Part shown: piece after piece, positions 17,489-28,499 of the stretch | Position numbering within the stretch: position 1 is the first letter of the stretch | Layout of the letters: each line of letters begins with the position of its first letter | Assembly (NCBI RefSeq): GCF_041146795.1 | Contig: NC_135169.1 | Coordinates: forward strand, 7,956,264-8,020,263 | Length of the DNA stretch: 64,000 nucleotides | From: Maylandia zebra | Lineage: Eukaryota > Chordata > Actinopteri > Cichliformes > Cichlidae | Reading direction: 5' to 3' | Program-made: the position numbers and the translations under genes | Notes under the pieces: generated by a model | Databases searched by the model: none | The model's input: only the letters and a program-made list of their open reading frames with translations | Told to the model about the DNA's origin: nothing

Positions 17489-18116
17489 TGTTAGGATGCC
17501 TGGGTCGTCGACCCAGGGTTTTTGAGTTTATGATATTATTTATACTTTCTAGTCTTTGGTTTCTTTGAGTTCTGTCTTATGGCTTATGTCTCTGTCTTCT
17601 TTAGTTGCTCTGTCTCCCCTATCACCTGCATCCCCTTGTCTAGTTCGAGTCTGTATCCTTAGTTGCTATATCCCCGTGTTCAGTCAGTGTTTGTGTCTGC
17701 CCTGTTCCCACGTCTCTGTTCCCTCTGTTACAGTGCGTGCGAGTCTGTGTCTTTGTTCAGTCTGTGTTATGTGTTTTCTGTTTTACTTTGAAGGTTTCTG
17801 TCTTATCTCAGTGTGTTCAATTTACGCTTCTTTGGTCTCGTCAGTTCTGATTTGCCCCAGCTGTGTTTCCCTCCTGTTACTCATTCCCTGATTGCTCCCT
17901 CTGTGTATTTAAGCCCAGTGTTTCTCTGTGTCTGTGTCGCGATCTACCGTTTTCTTAGCTGTGTGTTCTGTCATTTCTCCAGTTTAAGTTTGTTTTGAGT
18001 TTTTTCAGTTACGTTATATTTTTTGAGTACCTAATTAAAGCCTTTTTGAGTTCACGTCCATCTCAGGAGTCTGCACCTTGGGTCCTATTCCTGCCTGCAC
18101 ACAGCCACACCCAACA
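17489..18116 (+). mobile_element. solo LTR, 628 bp, TSD CTTAT
   Basis: It starts TGTTAGG and ends CCCAACA, a short inverted terminal repeat. It is flanked by exact 5-base duplications CTTAT at 17484-17488 and 18117-18121. Inside are a pyrimidine-rich region, a TATA-like GTATTTAAG near 17908 and a poly(A) signal ATTAAAG near 18033, in the order expected for U3-R-U5 on +. No internal retroelement sequence adjoins it, so it is a recombined solo LTR. Confidence 0.85.
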
Positions 18117-18189
18117 CTTATGAACTACCTCCAACGCTCCTGTGACTGGGATGCAAGTAAAGACAGATGTAACATCTCTCTTCTCTGTA

Positions 18190-18320
18190 CATGTCCTGTT
18201 TATAAGGTTGGGGAAACCTGCAGTCAGCTGAGACTGAAGAAGTCACCTGGATGAGTGACGAAATGTTTCTCCCACTGAAAATGTCCAGATGAACAGAATC
18301 AACCTTTTGGGATTTACTTA
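18190..18320 (+). mobile_element. terminal fragment of a Penelope-like element
   Basis: It shares GCAGTCAGCTGAGACTGAAG and flanking bases with the end of the Penelope-like element near 11285. Here the segment also includes GGATGAGTGACGAAATGTTT, which the other copy lacks. GTCAC and GTGAC flank GGATGA as a small stem, reminiscent of a hammerhead-like fold. Only the non-coding end is present. Confidence 0.5.
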
Positions 18321-18430
18321 CCTTACGTGATTAAGCACGCATCAAGGCATAATTTTATTAATATCTTTAAAATGATACCAGCACCAACGTAGCACAAATG
18401 TTTGATACCACTTTTGTTGCATTTGAAGAA

Positions 18431-18498
18431 GGGGGGGGGGGGGGGGGGTGTAACTTCACTCACATGAAGAAATACAAATACAGTAAGCTAATGCCAGA

Positions 18499-18541
<43 letters not shown>
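18431..18541. repeat. poly(G) run and (ATT)n microsatellite
   Basis: Eighteen consecutive G (18431-18448) and about 14 ATT units (18500-18541), separated by unique sequence. Confidence 0.95.
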
Positions 18542-18543
<2 letters not shown>

Positions 18544-19132
18544 CGTATGTTGCAGTTTGTGTTTCATTAACAGTAGTACACTAGTATTGGCTTAAAACTC
18601 AACATTTCTTTATTTTCTTATGCTTATTTTTAGCATGAGGTGTTAATGGAGCCTTTAGTTGTCTCATATATGACAGTGATTTAAATTCAGTACCATGCAT
18701 GCATTACTTGTCTGCACAGGGATAGGCAAGTGGGAAGAAAGTTGCTCAGAGAGTGATGAGGCAGCTTCCACTCTCAACCTCGTCACTGTTTGTTGCAATG
18801 GCAATCACATTCATGTCCTCTGCAAAATATGCCTTTCCCTCACTTCACCTGCTGCCTTGTAACAGTAAAACAGTAATAGTTATGTTGTACTTAAATGCAA
18901 AATACAACATGACTATTAAATGTTTGTTTGTTTTTAGCTTTTTATTTTACTCTTACATCACAACAAAAATATGACAAACTTTTAATTAGAACAAATTGGG
19001 GCACTTTTCAAAAAATCTTACAAATATAAAGATATTGTCATGGTTCTGGGTAAAATGCTTGCAGAAAAATAGCTTTAAGTGCAGCAGGTAAAACAGGGAA
19101 AGCGAAGCGGAGGAAGGAATTGCAGTTAGCAG

Positions 19133-20409
19133 TTGCTAAGCTGTGGCTGGAGCAGGCTCAAAGGAGAAAAGAAGCACACAATGTTAAAAGCAATATTACA
19201 AGCAGTAGTTGTGAAGCCTGAGGATGAAACCACAGCTCAATCCACTGCAACTACTCTAGAACAACACTGTAGAAAAGCATTAGAAAGAGTAAGAATGTTA
19301 GCAGAAATGAAAGCCAGAGAAGAGCGTGAGAGAGGCAGAAGAGGAGGAGAGACTAAATGGAGAGGCATTAGGAGCAGCATTGAGTCCAAGACAGACTGGG
19401 CAGGTGAGGAGACAAAGGACAGAAAGTGAACACAAAGGTTGCAACCACATATCCATCCCTGACACAGCACAAAAAACAAACAAAAAAAACACTACATGGT
19501 GTTTCAGCCCCAGTGTGTGCAGATGAAGAACGTTTTTCTCCTGAACCTGATCCATTCCATGAGGTGAGCACTTACCCTATGGTAGAGGTTGCTAACCCAC
19601 ATTTTGGAGTGGACGGGGATAACAGCCGCACCATTCGTGTTTACCGGCCATGGACCGAGTCTGAATGTGCTGATGCTTGCAAGAGCCTTGCAGGACCATT
19701 GACTAATGTTGAGTTCATAGCTCGACACCGACATCTTTGTTCCTCGTACCGTTTAAATGGACAGGAAACTGAGATTACTTTTAGGAGGAGATGTCTCTCT
19801 TATAATTGGACCCGTGTCAGAGGAGGGTACACAGGCAAAGGGCCAGGTGATAACACCCTGCCCTATGGAGATGCAGGTTGTCCAAATTAATGGAGTGTAT
19901 CAGAGATACTTTTAGAACAACTGCAGACTACACCAAAATTTCACAACGCACACAGAAGGAAGGAGAAGATGTTCATGAGTATCGAGGTAGATTGGAGGAA
20001 GTGTTTAAGAGGCATAGTGGACTTGAAGAGAATGCAGACCCAGCAGGCCCCTATCAACAGCAGCTGAAACATGCCTTAATGAGTGGGTTCCATCCATCCA
20101 TTGCAGATTTTATCAGAAAGCAAAATGATGATGGAGTGACTCAATGTATGAACTGGGCAAGGCATGCACAGGATGTGATCAAGAGTAAAAGGGGAAAAAA
20201 AATTGCAAAATACATTAAATGCTGCCACATTTCATGTTGACGAAGAATCTCAGATATTTTTTCCAGGGCAGACTCGATGTGGCAGAGGCAGAGGAGGAGT
20301 CAGGGGGGGCAGAAGTAATAGGCCACCCCGGAGAGGACAAAGGAACAGGGTGAGTGTTACAGGTGTGGAAAAATAGGTCATCATGCTAAAGAGTGCCCTG
20401 AGGAACTAT
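19133..20409 (+). pseudogene. retroviral gag remnant with one zinc knuckle
   Basis: Three successive frames (19133-19429, 19426-19890, 19878-20240) carry a charged region rich in Arg and Glu and then a capsid-like segment. The capsid part includes RTFR/YTKI and the EYRGRLEEVFKRHSG stretch typical of the C-terminal capsid of gammaretrovirus-like Gag. At 20358-20409 there is a C-X2-C-X4-H-X4-C zinc knuckle (CYRCGKIGHHAKEC) just before a stop. The shifts mean it is broken. I give no reconstruction. Confidence 0.75.
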
Positions 20410-20529
20410 GAGGAGTATAGACGACCAGATCCACATAACCCCTCATATAATAAATGACTAGAATCTGCTGCCACTGCCAATACACATGCATGTTTAAACA
20501 CCCCATCACACTGCCACAAACAACAACCA

Positions 20530-21036
20530 GTGCCCCAAACCATAGATTTGACTGAGGTTTTGTTGAATTTATCAGGAAAAGAAGTAAAACCCGTTCGCAC
20601 ATTAACAGTGCAGGGGAAAACTATACAGTTTTTATGTGATTCAGGGGCAGATAAAACTGTCCAGAGGGACCATGTGTCAGGAATAGACCCCTCGAACTGT
20701 GTCATTTATGTAAAATCTGCAAACGGACAGTTAAATCAACACAGAATCTCTAAGCCAGTATGGATCAGAGATCCATCCACAGGAGAGGCAGCTCAGGGTT
20801 CAGTAGTAATGTGTCCAACATGTCCTGTGAACCTTTTGGGTAGAGATATGATGGTAAAACTTGGAATCTCAATCATTCCCATGGCTGTTGGAATGATAAC
20901 TGCAGGAAAAGGAGAAACTGCTGAAATAATGGTTCACCAGGGCAGTAGCGATGTACATTACTACTGGACACTTGACCTGTCAACCTCTAGGCCAGATCAG
21001 ATAAAATGTAAGATGTTGACCACAGAGATGAATTAG
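20530..21036 (+). pseudogene. retroviral aspartic protease
   Basis: It contains the catalytic block FLCDSGADKT at about residues 34-43 (DSG in place of the commoner DTG) and the second conserved block NLLGRDMM. It follows the zinc knuckle as expected for gag-pro order. The frame is truncated at 21036, where a dispersed repeat begins. Confidence 0.8.
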
Positions 21037-21610
21037 AATAGAATTTACCTTTATTGTCATTGCACATGCACAGGGCAACGAAATGCAGTTTGCATCCATC
21101 CAGAAGTGCTTTAGCCATGATATAGATATATTACAATATATATTAGCAATAATATAGATATGCAAGTATATTACAGAAATGGGTCTATTATGGTATGTTA
21201 CACGGTGTGAAGTATGTTATGAATATTCTATAACTATAAGTATGTACAGGCTGTAGTGAGTACAAGCTATGTACAGGCTATGTACAGGATATAAATATGA
21301 AAAAAAAAACTGCAGAAATCTGAGATATACAGCTATACAGAAATGGGAACTATGCAGGTTATAAACAGTTTGTAGGATTAAAAATTATCGTATGTACAGA
21401 ATGATTATTTACACAGAGCTATACAGTAGTGCAGTTAAGATAAGTGAGATATGTGGATGATTTCTAAAGAGGCTATATAAAGTGCTGGTGGTTGTGAGTG
21501 GTGGTTCAGTCCATGTTATTGTGTCTTTGAGGGTACAGTTGTCCATTGTGTGTGTAGGTGGTTGTGGGTGTGTGTGTATGTTCAGTCCATGAGTTTAACA
21601 TGGGTCAGAT
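21029..21610. repeat. dispersed repeat, copy 2
   Basis: Longer copy of the element at 6500-6715, again starting at TAGAATAGAATTTACC and rich in GTACAGGCTATGTACAGG units. It lies directly against the end of the protease frame, so its insertion cut the retrovirus. Confidence 0.8.
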
Positions 21611-22352
21611 GTGCACGATCTGATATCCTCGTGTTGGTGTTGTTCCCACATCATCATGAAAATGTTGTTCCAGGATCAACATTGCAAGTGACCAATCAGA
21701 ATGTTGTGACATCATACTTTTGCGACTTCGGGAAAAACCGCCGTAAAACAAAAAACTGTACTTGAGCTGCGAGAAACCGCCTCTGTCCGCTGATCAACGG
21801 ACCCTGACCCTAATCCTAACCTTAACCAGGAGTCCATTATAATAGATACGAAAGTTGATGTCTCTCCTCCTCCCTCTCTCTCCCCCTCCCTTCCCTCTCT
21901 TTTGCTTTTTTTCCAGAATGATTTATGAATGGAACCCACTTCACCAGAAACACCTAAATCCAGTCGGGGTTTAATAGACTATAACCTTTTCATCTTATGT
22001 ATTGTTCTTATTTGCTAGTTTGTTTTTTGTTTTTAATTTGTTCTCCAATCACGTTCCTGCTCCGGATGTTACCCAGTGTCGGGTTCTCCCCGTTGGCCCG
22101 CGACAGCCTCTAGACTCCCTCACGGGCCCCACTTCCCTAGTAACTAATCAGTCTTTGTTTTGGGTTCTTTTGCTTTTTTATCCCTTTTCCATTGATTTTT
22201 TTTTTTCACTTTCATTCAGGCAGATGGGTCACCTAAGTAACACCCAGAGTGGTACAAACCAATGAGCTCCTGGGGGGGGGGGGGGGAGGAACTTAGCTCC
22301 CACCTCCGGGATCTTCATTAACACACCTGTCCATTCTCTGCTGTGACTCCCT

Positions 22353-22380
22353 CTGATGAAGCAGCAGCAGGCTGCGAAAC
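22353..22380 (+). ncRNA. hammerhead-ribozyme-like core
   Basis: CTGATGA (22353-22359), an A, a 5-bp stem GCAGC/GCTGC with loop AGCAG, then GAAAC (22376-22380). This is the conserved C-U-G-A-N-G-A, stem II, G-A-A-A layout. Penelope-like elements are known to carry hammerheads in their non-coding ends. I could not define stems I and III with certainty. Confidence 0.4.
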
Positions 22381-23122
22381 GTAAGGGAAAGAGGTTGTAT
22401 TGGGCCCAAACGGAGCCTTTTTATTGATCAAATTATTGGTCTCAAAGGGTGGAATGTTAATTCTAACCCTCTGGACTTTTAGGAATTGATTTTATTGGAC
22501 TTCTTTTTGTCTGAAATTTGCTTTTTAAGCTTTTTAAATTTGTTAATAAACATTTGGTTTTTTAGTATGTCAGTGAGGCCTTACCTTTTAGAGAAGTCTG
22601 CTTGAGCCCCACTTTTGTTGGTTGGAGGCCAGAAGCTGTGGGCTGGAGCCCCCCTTTTTTGTCCTCCTTTTGATAAGGGACAGGACTCCACCTGCAGACA
22701 GAGCGTTTTGGACCTCTTTCACCCAGACAATACACGGATACAGCACCTGGAGTAAAAGAACTGCTGGAGACCCAGGGTGGAGTGAACTTGAGGCCCAAAC
22801 ACAGGAAAGCCTCGGTAACTGACTATGGATTTTTCCAACAGGTTCCAGCGGGCCCAATTCAGCCTTCCAGCGGAGGTTAGAGGGAACCCATCTGCCAAAA
22901 AACACTAACAACATTCAGAGAGGGAGGGGGGACAAACAGGTCCACAGCGTGACCGTTATTCTGGATACCAACCATTAAATATAAATATTAGACGGGTAGC
23001 AAAATGCTATTTCAAATTAATGCAGGCCATACATCATAAAATTATTATTGATAGAGCTATTTTGACCAAAACTCACAGCGTTCATCAGACCTTCCTCCCC
23101 CACCGAGGAACTTAGGGAGGCA

Positions 23123-24730
23123 GTGAGCAGGAACACACAGACATGGCTACAAAATAGCCTTCTCATATTGCAGGAACATTACGCTAAGATTGTTGTAGAT
23201 TATCATTATACAACATGGGACGATACAGCTTTTCAGGTCGCGGCCAATTGGATGACAAAGCGCTATAAAGCCAGGTTAGCTGCAGGCACGTTGGAGGCAG
23301 CTAGATCTTTACTTACTGAACACTTGGAAGACTCAGACATCTGCTCCCTCAGTCTGTAGAATCTTTTGAAGAGACGGCAGAGGAATTAGACTTAGAGCGA
23401 GGAGGAATTCCCACCTCTGAGCCAAGTAAATAGATTAAATCAAACATCCCTGTACCCTGAAGTTCAGGTCACGAGGAATCCTACCGTTCGGGACTCTCAA
23501 TCGACCCCTCTAATAGATGACCCTGCGCCATTACCACAGTTTAATAACACCAGGAACGTCTCGCCAAACCGGGTTCTCTCCTGTCGTTCCTGATAACAAC
23601 CAACAGGTGACTGGATCCATTCAGGGTCCAGAACCGACAGGTGCAAGGCTTCCTGTGCTATCGCGCCCTCCTCACGAGCCTCTTTGTCCCCTCTCGACTT
23701 CACGCCCAGTGTTGGGACCAGGGGAGGGGGAGAGACCTGGGGGATTTAAGGTCAGGCCTGTGATCCCTCAAATAGATGAGGATTTTGTTCAGTCTACAAC
23801 AAATTGGAAAAAACCCATGAATAAAGCAAACAGGAGCGAGGTACAAATCAGACCTGAGTCACAGAAAAAACTGATTGCAACCAAATCCCACTCATTCCAT
23901 CTGACTAAAAATGTGCACTCTAATGTCTCAGTGTTCCAGGCTAGCCCAGAGATGCAAATCTGCAGTGAGGGGTCTCAAGTGACCAACAAGACCTATCCTT
24001 CTGCTGCCAGGGCCATAGCTGATGATGCAGGGGCGCCCCCTGGGGGAGCACAAAGCATGGAATTAAACTCCATAAGTGAAAGGAGTGTAAGCGGCCGAAC
24101 AAACCTGGTGGGAAATAACTCTAACATGATGATGAGTGGGTCTGTCAACCACAGTGTGGCTAAACACAAAGGTATAGAGACCTCATCTGAGCCCAAAAAT
24201 GACCACCTGGCCACTCCTCCAACTAACCTGGCTCCTCCCAGGGTCTCGCTCCTGTAATAACAAAGAACGGACAAGAGAGACAAGTAGTCACAGAGGATCA
24301 ACAGGTTGTTAATCAGTGTCGTCCGACTTACCACAAAGCTCGTAAGGGCAGAAAAATCACAGACTGGGCGTTCTGTGGGACTCGACCAATCTGGCTCTTA
24401 GGGGACTCTAATTTGAACCACATACCGGTTTACAATAATGACAACATACAAATCGACAGTTATCCAGGGGCCTCGTTCTACCATTTTCTTCAGATTTTGG
24501 AAAAGACGCCGGTCCATCCAAATACCAAACTACTAGTCTTATCAATAGGAATTAATAATAGGGACCAGGATGTGGATAAAACCTCCATTAAACAATTAAG
24601 AATGCTTTACAAAAAGGCACAATCTGTCTTCCCGAATGCCGATGTGTTCTTTCCCCTCATTAATTTCTTGTTTTTGCTCCCGAAAGAACAGCAGCAGAAT
24701 TTGACCAGCATTAACAACTTTGAACTGTAG
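23123..24730 (+). pseudogene. element ORF with SGNH/GDSL-hydrolase-like domain
   Basis: Frame pieces at 23123-23359 (short helical region), 23517-24257 (Pro/Ser/Thr-rich, predicted disordered) and about 24320-24730. The last contains the catalytic-serine block WLLGDSNLNHIP, then DSYPGASFYHFL, LLVLSIGINNRDQ and VFFPLINFLFLLPKEQQ, which follow the SGNH fold order. It ends before the usual C-terminal D-x-x-H block, so the domain is truncated. SGNH/esterase domains are established in ORF1 of CR1-type LINEs. The role here is unknown. Confidence 0.65.
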
Positions 24731-24817
24731 ATAATATTACTGCAATGTTGATTTGCTATCCGTTACTTCTAGTGTGAGAATAAAATTATTCTTACTGCAG
24801 GAGTGGTAATAGGAGGT

Positions 24818-24907
24818 CTTTAGGAGAACATGGTGTTCTCCTAAAGCTGAGAACACCATGAGAACATCATGTTCCTAGCAGACGTTGTAATAGGCAACGT
24901 CTGCTAG
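24818..24907. repeat. two consecutive hairpins
   Basis: Arms 24818-24830/24834-24846 (13 bp, loop TGG) and 24875-24887/24895-24907 (13 bp, loop TAATAGG) are perfect inverted repeats. CATGGTGTTCTC (24829-24840) is also complemented at 24849-24860. They lie at the junction between the SGNH element and resumed retroviral sequence. Confidence 0.9.
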
Positions 24908-24920
24908 GCAACACCAGCAG

Positions 24921-25990
24921 ATGTTGCCTATTACACGAGATGTATTGGCAGACATGCAGGCCCACTCACCTACTGCAGAAAAGCAGTTGTGGCTTACAAG
25001 AGGAGCGAGCTTGCAGGATGGTGTTTGTCTGTGTGATAAACCAATACTGCCTAGGAATTTGTATAAGACTGCTGCTATTTTGAGACATGGGCTGTGCCGT
25101 GTCTCCACAGGAGGGATGATGGAAGCAGTGGAGCAACATTTTTATACTCTAGGATTTAATACCTTTTCAAAAAAAAAATGTAGGTCGTGTATGATATGTT
25201 GCAAACACAATTCTCAAGGTAATTTGAGAATTAAGAGGGAAATTCCCCAGACCCAGTCACCCATTACAAGTTATTCACATGGACTTTATAGAGCTGTCCA
25301 ACTGTAATAACTATAAGTACTGTTTAGTGATAGTGTGCCCTTTATCAAAGTGGGTAGAAATTTTCCCAACTAGGAAAGCCAATGCCATTTCAGTCGCCAA
25401 AGCAATATGTAAGAATATCATCCCGGAACATGGGATTCCAGAGACCATTTATAGTGATAAGGGTCCACACTTTGAAAATGAAGTGATTGGATTAATAGCA
25501 CAGCATCTAGGATAACACTAAAACATTGTTCATATCACCCACAAGTGCAGGGTTGGTAGAGAGAACTAATGCCACAGTAAAGCTAAGACTTAGGAAGTCA
25601 ATGGAAAAGACAGGCAGGACATGGTTAGACTGTATAGAATTAGTTAAGATGCACATGAGGATTACTCCAACAGAGAACGGTCTGACTCTTTGAGATTATA
25701 TATGGTAGACCATTTAGAGTTCCAGTTTTCTGTAGTGATGACAGAAAAGCAGAAGAGGAGAACACATTAGCAGATTAGATGCTTAAAAGTAAAGTCATGA
25801 GAACAAATGATCTGCCAGATAATTCTGTTTCTCCACAGGAACAGAGCCTGAAGCCTGGGTGCTGATAAAGGCCATAAAGAGGAAGTGCTGGTCCAGTCCA
25901 CAGTGGGAAGGTCCTTATCAGGTGCTGCTGACAACGCCCACAGCAGTGAAGATTGCTGAAAGAAACACTACATCAAGCGCACTGCAAGAA
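24921..25990 (+). pseudogene. retroviral integrase
   Basis: Frames 24921-25307, 25279-25515 and 25859 onward. An HHCC zinc-binding region (H-G-L-C-R start, CRSCMIC end) is followed by core motifs MDFIELS with the first Asp and IYSDKGPHFENE with the second Asp. The stretch around 25540-25600 that should hold the Glu is shifted. The C-terminal domain shows [20 protein letters not shown], the GPY motif of gammaretroviral-type integrases. Frameshifts make it non-functional. Confidence 0.8.
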
Positions 25991-26019
25991 GACAGAGCAA
26001 ACCACACCCAGTACCCGCA

Positions 26020-27070
26020 TGGGTTTTCAACCAACTACTGGTGGCAGTTTATGAACACAACCGCTCACATAAACAAGACCAATTGTTATGCTTGTGATGC
26101 CACTGTCTACACATTCTTCTGGACTGTGGCCATATAGCATCACTGAGCGAGACAGTTTGTTTGGTTGCTTTAGCAACACACTGAGTAAAACACACTTGGA
26201 ACACTGCCAACTTTTCAACTCCCCTGAACGGGAAGATTGATTCACCAGTAGCTGGGAAGGTGAATTGCTCTGGTAAGACAGATCTGCTGACCTGGCTCCA
26301 AGTATCTGATCCACTGCCGGACATACTGCTAAACAAACTGGAAGCAGGCCAGTTACCCATGTGTATCAAGGGCAATGGGTCAGCCCAAGTTGGGGATTTT
26401 CCATGGCATTTATGCAACGTCACCTATTCTTTTTGCCCTCGTTTGAACAGAATTAAGTGCCTGACGTGTTTGATGAATGCCAGGTGTGCGAGTGATGAAA
26501 TTCAACGAGTAGCAGACTGCATTTGACCCCTCGTACCAAATGACACTTACTGACGGATGACAGAATGTGACCAAATGCTCAACGATCGCCTAAAGGTACG
26601 AGGGTGTTAGCAGATTGGTACTTATGTGGACATAACGCTTACCCATCTTTACCAGCAAAATGGGGTGGTCTATGTGCACTCGTGAAATTGTCTGATCATG
26701 TTTTCTTCATGGAGAGAATTGAACATCATCCAGGATCAAAAACAAAGAGAGACGTACAGGGCTCACGGATTTAAGTGAGGTCCCCTGGAAGTTTTGAATC
26801 TGGGGACCCGGAGCCAAGTTCTTACAAGGATTGTTCCCATGGATTAGGATTGGGAAAGCTGGAACTTATGTAGAAATCAACAGATATGCACTACTGAGAC
26901 ACATAAATTGGAACCAGACCCTTGGAACAGCCTTAGCAGAGGAGCAAAAGGCCATAAGGACAATGGTATTGCAAAATAGACTGACTTTGGACTTGATAAC
27001 TGCATCGCAAGGAGGAGTATGCAAATTGATAGGAAACAGGTTGTACCACAAGGCTGGATGGCTTGGTTAA
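26020..27070 (+). pseudogene. retroviral envelope remnant
   Basis: Cys- and Asn-glycosylation-rich surface-subunit pieces occur at 26020-26137 and 26260-26526. A transmembrane-subunit piece at 26831-27070 carries the LQNRLTLDL motif characteristic of the conserved heptad/immunosuppressive-like region, followed by GGVC. The downstream Cys pair and membrane anchor are not readable. It is in several frames with stops and is not functional. Confidence 0.65.
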
Positions 27071-27491
27071 TGTCTGGTCCTTGGTGGCATCTAATTTTGA
27101 AAAATATTAACTCCCGTTTTTGGACTGTTGACATTGATTTGTTTTTGTATAGGATGCATTTTACCGTGTATAAGATCAATGCTAACTAAAATGATTCCTA
27201 ATACATTTATTGATTTGATCTGTTATTGTATATTTTACACATGTTTGTATGGGATATTGTATTTGTTTTAAATGTTATATACCTATGTGGTATGTGACTT
27301 TTGTTGCTATGATGCCAGGTCTCTCTTGGAAATGAGATTTGTTTACCATGATGATACTACTGATACTACTACATAAAATGACAGAAGCCTCTGTATAAAT
27401 GACACCTGCACTGAAAATGGTACGCAAGAGGCGCATGGCTAAGGATATACTACACAGGAATAATTTTGAGCATAAAAACAAAGGAGGGAAA

Positions 27492-27986
<495 letters not shown>

Positions 27987-27990
<4 letters not shown>

Positions 27991-28322
27991 CTTGTTTTTC
28001 TTTCACGGGAAGATGGACTGAGGACGGAGAATTGATGCATAGAGAAAACCCTATACCAGGAAGTCATATGCTCGACTTGATGAAGTTTTTAGCAAGCTCT
28101 AGGACAAGCGTGAAGCCAACAGGCTTGAGTTCACTTGCACGAACTTTGGCGGACCTAAAAATACCCCTGTCCACTATTGGAAACTTGTCGGTCAGAAGGG
28201 AAATAGCAGCGCTAAAAGATTCAAGAGAAACAGGAGAATCGAATCATAAAAACCTGGACCTCCATCTAATGAAATCGCCAGCCAATGAGTTCCAGGTTTG
28301 TTCCTTGGATCTGTATTTATGA
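27987..28322 (+). other. unrecognised ORF beside the Polinton remnant
   Basis: A plus-strand frame of 111 codons reads GRWTEDGELMHRENPIPGSH, then MLDLMKFLASS and LARTLADLKIPLSTIGNLS. The pattern (short charged start, PIPGSxMLDL, then a helical part) looks protein-like and may be a Polinton or virus-related accessory frame, but I cannot name it. It overlaps the end of the truncated minus-strand protease. Confidence 0.35.
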
Positions 28323-28430
28323 TCATATATGTAGGCCGTTTAAACGAGCATTTGAGTAATGTTAATAATTCATCTTCTGCATATACTCTGAAAAAACTGT
28401 CACCAACTAGCAGCCTCATGATACTCTACA
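28192..28430 (-). pseudogene. adenain-type cysteine protease, N-terminal part
   Basis: It starts with an ATG at 28419. YMIINTDPRNKPGTHWLAI holds the catalytic His in the HWLAI context and FYDS follows, as in Polinton and adenoviral maturation proteases. The frame then leaves the family at about 28245. The later Asp/Glu, Gln and Cys blocks are absent, so the enzyme is truncated. Confidence 0.75.
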
Positions 28431-28434
28431 ATTG

Positions 28435-28465
<31 letters not shown>

Positions 28466-28499
28466 AAGCTTGAACAAAGCTGAAACCTGTCAGTAATAA

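Larger units (their letters stand above)
21960..24735 (+). mobile_element. Penelope-type (Neptune-like) element, 5' part only
   Basis: A non-coding leader (to about 22820) includes a hammerhead-like core at 22353-22380. It is followed by a broken ORF with a disordered region and an SGNH-hydrolase-like domain ending at 24730. The domain matches the one fused to a Penelope-like reverse transcriptase at 42842-43337. No reverse transcriptase follows here; retroviral sequence resumes by about 24910. The borders are approximate. Confidence 0.6.

Noticed and set aside
17556-17998. Ser/Leu/Val-rich plus ORFs
   Set aside because: They fall wholly inside the solo LTR and reflect its pyrimidine-rich sequence.
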